Part shown: positions 6,981 through 10,799 of the stretch, in pieces
Layout of the letters: every line of letters starts with the position of its first letter
Numbering within the stretch: the stretch's first letter is position 1
Assembly: GCA_002689195.1 (NCBI GenBank)
Contig: NZFC01000018.1
Coordinates: 10,031-20,829 of the forward strand
Direction of reading: 5' to 3'
Length of the DNA stretch: 10,799 nucleotides
Source: Rhodobiaceae bacterium
GTDB taxonomy: Bacteria; Pseudomonadota; Alphaproteobacteria; RS24
Translations under genes and position numbers: made by a program
The notes under the pieces: model-generated
Seen by the model: only the letters and a program-made list of their open reading frames with translations
What the model was told of the DNA's origin: nothing
Databases searched by the model: none

Positions 6981-8435
6981 TCAGCTATAGGCTTCGGGGC
7001 GCACAAACGCGAAGCCTGCCTCCTCCAACATGCGCGCGGTCGCCATGGTGGTTTTATCGCCATAGGCTGGCCCGATAATCTGCATGCCGATCGGCAGGCC
7101 GGAGCTGTGCTTGCCAAGTGGTACGGCCGTAGCCGGTAGCCCGCATAAAGACGCCAGACCCGCCCAGACAACATTATCGGAATAGGGCTGTTGCGCGCCG
7201 TTTACGGTAATTTCGCGGTCATTGAAGGCTTTGTCCTGCATGTGCGGCATGGCCGGGGTCGGGGTTGCCGGTGCCAATAACACATCAATGTTTTCAAAAA
7301 GTGCTGTCCATTTTGCGCCAAGGCGCACTTTCATCTCGTGCCAGACCAGCCATTCGCGATGCGCCAGCAACGCGCCGCGCGCTTGAATGATATTGGCCGA
7401 TTTGTCGTCCGGCGCGGCGTTTTCAACCGCTTTTGCCAGATTTTCAATTTCCGTGGCAGGAAAACCCGAAGCAATGATTGGTGCCAAATTCATCAAATAG
7501 ACCTCGTGATGTTCGGCCAGTGTGAAATCCGGCCTGGCATCCACGATTGTTGCGCCCTGTTCTTCCAGCGTTTTGGCCGCGCGGGTGATGCCAGCGGCAA
7601 TTTCGTCATCGACCGGACAATATGCATCGCTGGGCCACAGGCCGACGCGCAAACCCTTGGGCTTTGTCGCGCGCGCATCCGGCAGGGCAAGCTGCAGGCC
7701 AGCGGCTTGCGGGGCGGCGAGGCCCGCGGTGAGGTCGAACGCCAGCATGACATCTTCGACACTGCGCGCCAGCGGGCCGACCACGCTGAGCGCGCTTTCG
7801 CTCATTGCGCCATGCACGGGCGGCACATGGCCGCGCGCGGGAATGATGCCATAGGTCGGTTTGTGGCCGAACAGACCGCAAAAATTCGCCGGTGTGCGGA
7901 TGGAGCCGCCAATATCGCTGCCAAATTCCAGCGGCGTGAAACCAGCCGCCAGCGCTGCCGCCGAACCACCCGACGAGCCGCCCGGTGTATGCGCCGGATT
8001 GTAGGGATTATTGGTGGTGCCGTGGAGGTCGTTATAGGTTTGCAAATCGGCGCACAGAAGCGGCGTATTGGTTTTGCCAATGATAATCGCGCCGGCTGCT
8101 TTCAAACGCTGCACGGCCACCGCATCTGTCTGGGACACCATGCCAGCAAAGGCGGGATAGCCGACATCGCAAGTCAGGCCGACAACCTCAAAAGCATCCT
8201 TAATGGTCATCGGAACCCCGTGCAGCGGCCCGTCAATCGTGCCGCCCGCGCGTTTTTCATCGGCCAGCTTTGCTTCTGTGAGGGCCTTGTCGAAACGTGT
8301 GTCGATGACAGCGTTAACGTCAAGGTTGTGCTTTTCAACGCGCTCGATAAAAAATGCCGTTACGTCTGCCGAGTTCAGTTCGCCGCTGCCGATTTTTTGC
8401 CCAAGCTGCGCGGCGCTCAATTCCAGAATTGACAT
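6981..8435 (-). CDS. Amidase-signature family hydrolase
   Basis: 484-residue amidase of the Ser-cisSer-Lys type, which hydrolyses amide bonds to a carboxylic acid and an amine or ammonia. The catalytic set is complete: Lys79 in GVPMTIKDAFEV, cis-Ser154 in PGGSSGGSAAALAAG (151-165), and nucleophile Ser178 in GSDIGGSIRTPANFCG (172-187), with the 24-residue Ser-Ser spacing seen in fatty acid amide hydrolase. The C-terminal GLPATAVPLG...GLPIGMQIIGP is also typical. No gatB or gatC is nearby, so it is more likely a stand-alone amidase than the GatA subunit of the tRNA amidotransferase. No signal peptide is seen, so probably cytoplasmic. The substrate is not predictable. Upstream is a purine run (eight A then five G on its own strand) with the G tract about 9-13 bases before ATG as ribosome-binding site. 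Divergent from the acyl-CoA ligase. Confidence 0.92.
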   Translation of the reverse strand: MSILELSAAQLGQKIGSGELNSADVTAFFIERVEKHNLDVNAVIDTRFDKALTEAKLADEKRAGGTIDGPLHGVPMTIKDAFEVVGLTCDVGYPAFAGMVSQTDAVAVQRLKAAGAIIIGKTNTPLLCADLQTYNDLHGTTNNPYNPAHTPGGSSGGSAAALAAGFTPLEFGSDIGGSIRTPANFCGLFGHKPTYGIIPARGHVPPVHGAMSESALSVVGPLARSVEDVMLAFDLTAGLAAPQAAGLQLALPDARATKPKGLRVGLWPSDAYCPVDDEIAAGITRAAKTLEEQGATIVDARPDFTLAEHHEVYLMNLAPIIASGFPATEIENLAKAVENAAPDDKSANIIQARGALLAHREWLVWHEMKVRLGAKWTALFENIDVLLAPATPTPAMPHMQDKAFNDREITVNGAQQPYSDNVVWAGLASLCGLPATAVPLGKHSSGLPIGMQIIGPAYGDKTTMATARMLEEAGFAFVRPEAYS

Positions 8436-8554
8436 ATTGTCTCGCCCCCTTTTTTTTCTCCCCGTGGGCTGGACTTTGCCAACCCCTTTACGGCAAGATT
8501 ACGCAGAAGTTCATGTGTTGAACAATTAATAATTCTTTTTGGGGGGAATTTACC
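8436..8554. promoter_or_regulatory. Divergent control region between amidase and acyl-CoA ligase
   Basis: 119 bases between two divergent starts. It holds a perfect dyad GTTCATGTGTTGAAC (8509-8523; 5-base arms, 5-base centre) and a second, looser dyad with arms TTGCC (8476-8480) and GGCAA (8492-8496). A -10-like AATAAT (5 of 6 consensus) lies at 8528-8533 for the ligase gene, with no matching -35; the first dyad would fall directly upstream of it, in the promoter spacer, a common operator position. The ligase ribosome-binding site is GGGGGGAA at 8541-8548; the amidase one lies in the complement of 8445-8450. No sequence-specific regulator gene is nearby to name the binder. Confidence 0.4.
8509..8523. 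promoter_or_regulatory. Operator-like inverted repeat GTTCA-N5-TGAAC
   Basis: Perfect 5-base arms around TGTGT, centred at 8516, 39 bases before the ligase ATG. The size and spacing suit a dimeric helix-turn-helix repressor. Which regulator binds, if any, cannot be told from the sequence. A dyad with 5-base arms can also arise by chance; the promoter-like position is what raises it. Confidence 0.35.
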
Positions 8555-10198
8555 ATGTTTGGAGTCATGCAGGATGTGCCGCTGCTGGTTAATCGAATAC
8601 TGGACCATGCGCTTGTGAACCATCCGGAGCGCGAGATTGTCTCGCGCCTTGTTGAAGGCAATATTCACCGCGAAACTTATGCCGACGCGCATTTGCGGAG
8701 CCGCAAGCTGTCGCAAGCCCTGCAAGGGCTGGGTTTGCAGCAGGGCGATGTTCTGGCGACCTTGGCGTGGAACACGCACCGGCACTTTGAAACATGGTAT
8801 GGCATTACCGGCATTGGCGGGGGCTATCACACATTGAACCCGCGCCTGTTTGCGGACCAGCTGAGCTATATTATCAACCATGCTGGCGATAAGGTAATTT
8901 TCACGGATCTGACCTTTGTGCCGGTTCTCGAAGGCATTGAAAAAGAAATCCCGAATGTTAAAGGCTTCATCATCATGACGGATGCGACCCACATGCCGGA
9001 GACAACGCTTTCCAATGTGCATTGCTATGAAGATTTGATCGACAGCCAATCTGGAGATTTTAACTGGGTTGAGGTCGATGAGCGCGCGCCGTGCGGCATG
9101 TGCTACACATCCGGCACAACCGGCAACCCCAAAGGTGTTTGCTACACCCACCGCTCAAACGTGCTGCACACGCTGGTTGGCAATTCTTCCGACGTTATGG
9201 GGCTCAGAAGCATTGACAGTCTGATGCCTGTCGTGCCGCTGTTCCACGCTAATGCTTGGGGGCTGGCCTTCAGCGCACCGGCTGTGGGCGCAAAAATTGT
9301 CAATCCGGGCCCAAACATGGACGGCGAGAGCATTTATCAGCTTTTGACGGAAGAAAATGTGACATTCACCGCCGCCGTGCCGACGGTCTGGCTGATGCTG
9401 ATGCAGCATCTGGAAAGCAATAAGCTGGAATTACCGGACCTCGAAACCGTCGTTATTGGCGGGTCGGCTGTGCCGCGTGTCATGCTTGAGAAATTTGAGC
9501 GTGATTATGGCGTGTCCGTTAAACACGCTTGGGGCATGACCGAAATGTCGCCGCTGGGCACGATTGCCAGCTTCAAATCCGGCATGGAAGACATGACCTT
9601 TGACGAACAAATGGACATCAAAGTGAAGCAGGGTCGCCCGCCCTATTTGATGGAAATGAAAATTACCGATGATGATGGCAATGAACTGCCGCGCGACGGC
9701 AAGGCGTTTGGGCATTTGATGGTGCGCGGGCCGTTTGTTGTCGGCGAATATATCAAAGGCGATGGCGGACAAATTCTCGATGAGGACGGCTACTTCGACA
9801 CCGGCGATGTCGCCACGATTGACCCGCTGGGCTTCATGCAAATCACCGACCGCTCGAAAGATGTTATCAAGTCGGGCGGCGAGTGGATTTCTTCCATTGA
9901 AATTGAAAATATCGCCGTGGGTCACGACAAGGTTCAAGAAGCCGCTGTTATTGGCATCGCCCACCCGAAATGGGACGAACGCCCGTTGCTAGTCATCATC
10001 AAAAACGAGGGCGCAGACGCCACCAAGGAAGAGATCCTCGGCTATCTGGAGGGCAAAATTGCCAAATGGTGGATGCCGGATGATGTCGTTTTTGTCGATG
10101 AAATTCCGCACACGGCGACCGGCAAAATTCAAAAGCTTACCTTACGCAAGCAATTTGAAGACTATACGCTGCCAACCGCCGAAGCCGTGGCGGAATAA
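8555..10198 (+). CDS. Acyl-CoA ligase (AMP-binding; fatty-acid or 3-methylthiopropionate type)
   Basis: Adenylate-forming enzyme that activates a carboxylic acid with ATP and couples it to CoA, 547 residues, full length. The ATP-binding P-loop is [11 protein letters not shown] (184-194); the A5 motif is AWGMTE (325-330); A7 is YFDTGD with Asp418; the hinge region is [16 protein letters not shown] (431-446); the A10 catalytic lysine is Lys524 in ATGKIQKL. Overall wording ([45 protein letters not shown]) places it in the AlkK-like group, where medium/long-chain fatty-acid ligases and DmdB-type 3-methylthiopropionyl-CoA ligases are neighbours in sequence. Substrate choice between these is open. 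Start at 8555 is supported by GGGGGGAA about 7 bases upstream. No membrane segment. The DUF1499 gene begins 2 bases after its stop; the amidase is divergent. Confidence 0.93.
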   Translation: MFGVMQDVPLLVNRILDHALVNHPEREIVSRLVEGNIHRETYADAHLRSRKLSQALQGLGLQQGDVLATLAWNTHRHFETWYGITGIGGGYHTLNPRLFADQLSYIINHAGDKVIFTDLTFVPVLEGIEKEIPNVKGFIIMTDATHMPETTLSNVHCYEDLIDSQSGDFNWVEVDERAPCGMCYTSGTTGNPKGVCYTHRSNVLHTLVGNSSDVMGLRSIDSLMPVVPLFHANAWGLAFSAPAVGAKIVNPGPNMDGESIYQLLTEENVTFTAAVPTVWLMLMQHLESNKLELPDLETVVIGGSAVPRVMLEKFERDYGVSVKHAWGMTEMSPLGTIASFKSGMEDMTFDEQMDIKVKQGRPPYLMEMKITDDDGNELPRDGKAFGHLMVRGPFVVGEYIKGDGGQILDEDGYFDTGDVATIDPLGFMQITDRSKDVIKSGGEWISSIEIENIAVGHDKVQEAAVIGIAHPKWDERPLLVIIKNEGADATKEEILGYLEGKIAKWWMPDDVVFVDEIPHTATGKIQKLTLRKQFEDYTLPTAEAVAE

Positions 10199-10200
10199 TC

Positions 10201-10799
10201 ATGGGAAATAAGATTTCAGGTCGTCTCGCCGTTTGGGGGCTGCGCCTCGCCGTGATTGCGCCGCTGATGATGTTGGTTGCGGGCGGCTTTTACCGCCTGC
10301 GCTTTGTCGACTTTCAAATTGCGCTGCTGGCTCTTGCCGTGGCGGTGTTGATTGCTGCTGTGGCTGCGCTGTTAGGGCTTGTCGGGGCAGTTCTCGGTGC
10401 GCGCGACGGGTCTGCGAACACCAAGCGCGCCGTGGCCGCTCTGGTGGTGGCGCTGGTGGTGCTGGTCGTGCCGCTAAACACGGTGCGCCAAGGTGCTGGC
10501 GTGCCGATGATCCACGATATCACCACGGATCTGCAAGACCCGCCAATCTTTGTCGAAGTGCCGCGCAAGCGGATGAGTTCAGATAATAGTCTGGATATTG
10601 ATGCCGAGGTTCTGGCCGCGCAAAAAGCCTATTACACCGATATTGGGCCGACCATGCTGCCCATGGCAAAAGCAGAAGCCTTTGAGCTGGTGCGCGAGGC
10701 GGTTGAGGCATCGGGTTGGAAAGTCCACGCGCAAAAAGCCAATCTCGGCTATATCGAGGCGACCGCCTCAACGCCGTTTTTCGGCTTTCGTGACGATGT
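10201..10799 (+). CDS. DUF1499 domain protein with N-terminal membrane helices (3' end cut by window)
   Basis: An open frame starts at ATG 10201 and runs through the right edge without a stop, 199 codons visible. Three hydrophobic segments come first: about 11-31 (VWGLRLAVIAPLMMLVAGGF), 39-67 (an Ala/Leu/Val-rich run) and 77-94 (AVAALVVALVVLVVPLNT). From about 100 the sequence follows the DUF1499 pattern: GVPMIHDITTDLQDPPIF (100-117), AYYTDIGP (143-150), then an AF...V..AV..SGW stretch and IEATASTPFFGFRDD (185-199), where it leaves the window. DUF1499 has no assigned function; it is an inner-membrane protein with the domain on one face. GGCGGA in the last codons of the ligase gene lies about 7 bases before ATG and the genes are 2 bases apart, so it is very probably co-translated with the ligase. 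Confidence 0.82.
   Translation, partial: MGNKISGRLAVWGLRLAVIAPLMMLVAGGFYRLRFVDFQIALLALAVAVLIAAVAALLGLVGAVLGARDGSANTKRAVAALVVALVVLVVPLNTVRQGAGVPMIHDITTDLQDPPIFVEVPRKRMSSDNSLDIDAEVLAAQKAYYTDIGPTMLPMAKAEAFELVREAVEASGWKVHAQKANLGYIEATASTPFFGFRDD

Noticed and set aside
7338-8432. 364-codon plus-strand frame opposite the amidase gene
   Set aside because: The minus strand encodes a full amidase with its catalytic residues; the plus frame has no recognisable domain and antisense-like composition.
6981-8435. GatA subunit of Glu-tRNA(Gln) amidotransferase
   Set aside because: No gatB or gatC nearby, and the sequence lacks an evident GatA character beyond the shared amidase signature; a stand-alone amidase is the safer call.
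8445-8457. Rho-independent terminator at the C5-T8 run
   Set aside because: No stem precedes the T run, and the site is just upstream of the amidase start, where the complementary purine run serves as a ribosome-binding region.
8417-9151. 244-codon minus-strand frame opposite the ligase gene
   Set aside because: It is a shadow of the ligase coding strand: no family motifs, unlikely composition (many His, Arg, Cys), and the plus strand here has clear adenylate-ligase motifs.
1-10799. Mobile element, prophage or defence island
   Set aside because: No transposase, integrase, phage or toxin gene, no terminal inverted repeats and no tRNA; gene content is core metabolism with matching codon style throughout.

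Overview
The window is an ordinary-looking stretch of an alphaproteobacterial chromosome, moderately GC-rich and densely coded, with no sign of a mobile element, phage, CRISPR array or stable RNA gene. The assignment rests on protein style: a MsbA-related half-transporter of the kind common in alphaproteobacteria, a FabI beginning [17 protein letters not shown], an EF-P beginning [14 protein letters not shown], and a long-chain/methylthiopropionyl-type acyl-CoA ligase. A marine lineage is possible, but this is inference and I cannot name a genus.

Layout. (1) 1-1730 (+): an ABC exporter half-transporter whose true start lies before the window. (2) 1747-6293 (-): six genes read leftwards in the order Sel1-repeat lipoprotein, fabI, aroC, thiE, efp, suhB. 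The fabI/aroC and thiE/efp/suhB parts look like tight translational units: the aroC ribosome-binding site overlaps the fabI stop, aroC and thiE share one base in TGATG, and efp and suhB are 2 bases apart. An 85-base gap in front of efp holds a plausible own promoter. Between the Sel1 gene and fabI lies a 17-bp tandem repeat array whose last, degenerate copy covers the Sel1 stop codon. (3) 6355-6960 (+): pdxH, divergent from the Sel1 gene across 61 bases. (4) 6981-8435 (-): an amidase-signature hydrolase, convergent with pdxH. (5) 8555-10198 (+): an acyl-CoA ligase, divergent from the amidase across 119 bases that contain two operator-like dyads. A DUF1499 membrane protein starts 2 bases after the ligase (10201) and runs off the right edge.

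How it fits together. The middle block is housekeeping: fatty-acid elongation (FabI), chorismate (AroC), thiamine (ThiE), ribosome rescue at polyproline (EF-P), inositol-phosphatase/SuhB and pyridoxal phosphate (PdxH). The right side is more accessory in character: an amidase and an acyl-CoA ligase facing away from a shared control region, which could be co-regulated acid-release and acid-activation steps. I do not see a clearly new biological system. The items most worth a second look are the tandem repeat at 5787-5853, the dyads between amidase and ligase, the substrate of the ligase, and the DUF1499 gene coupled to it.
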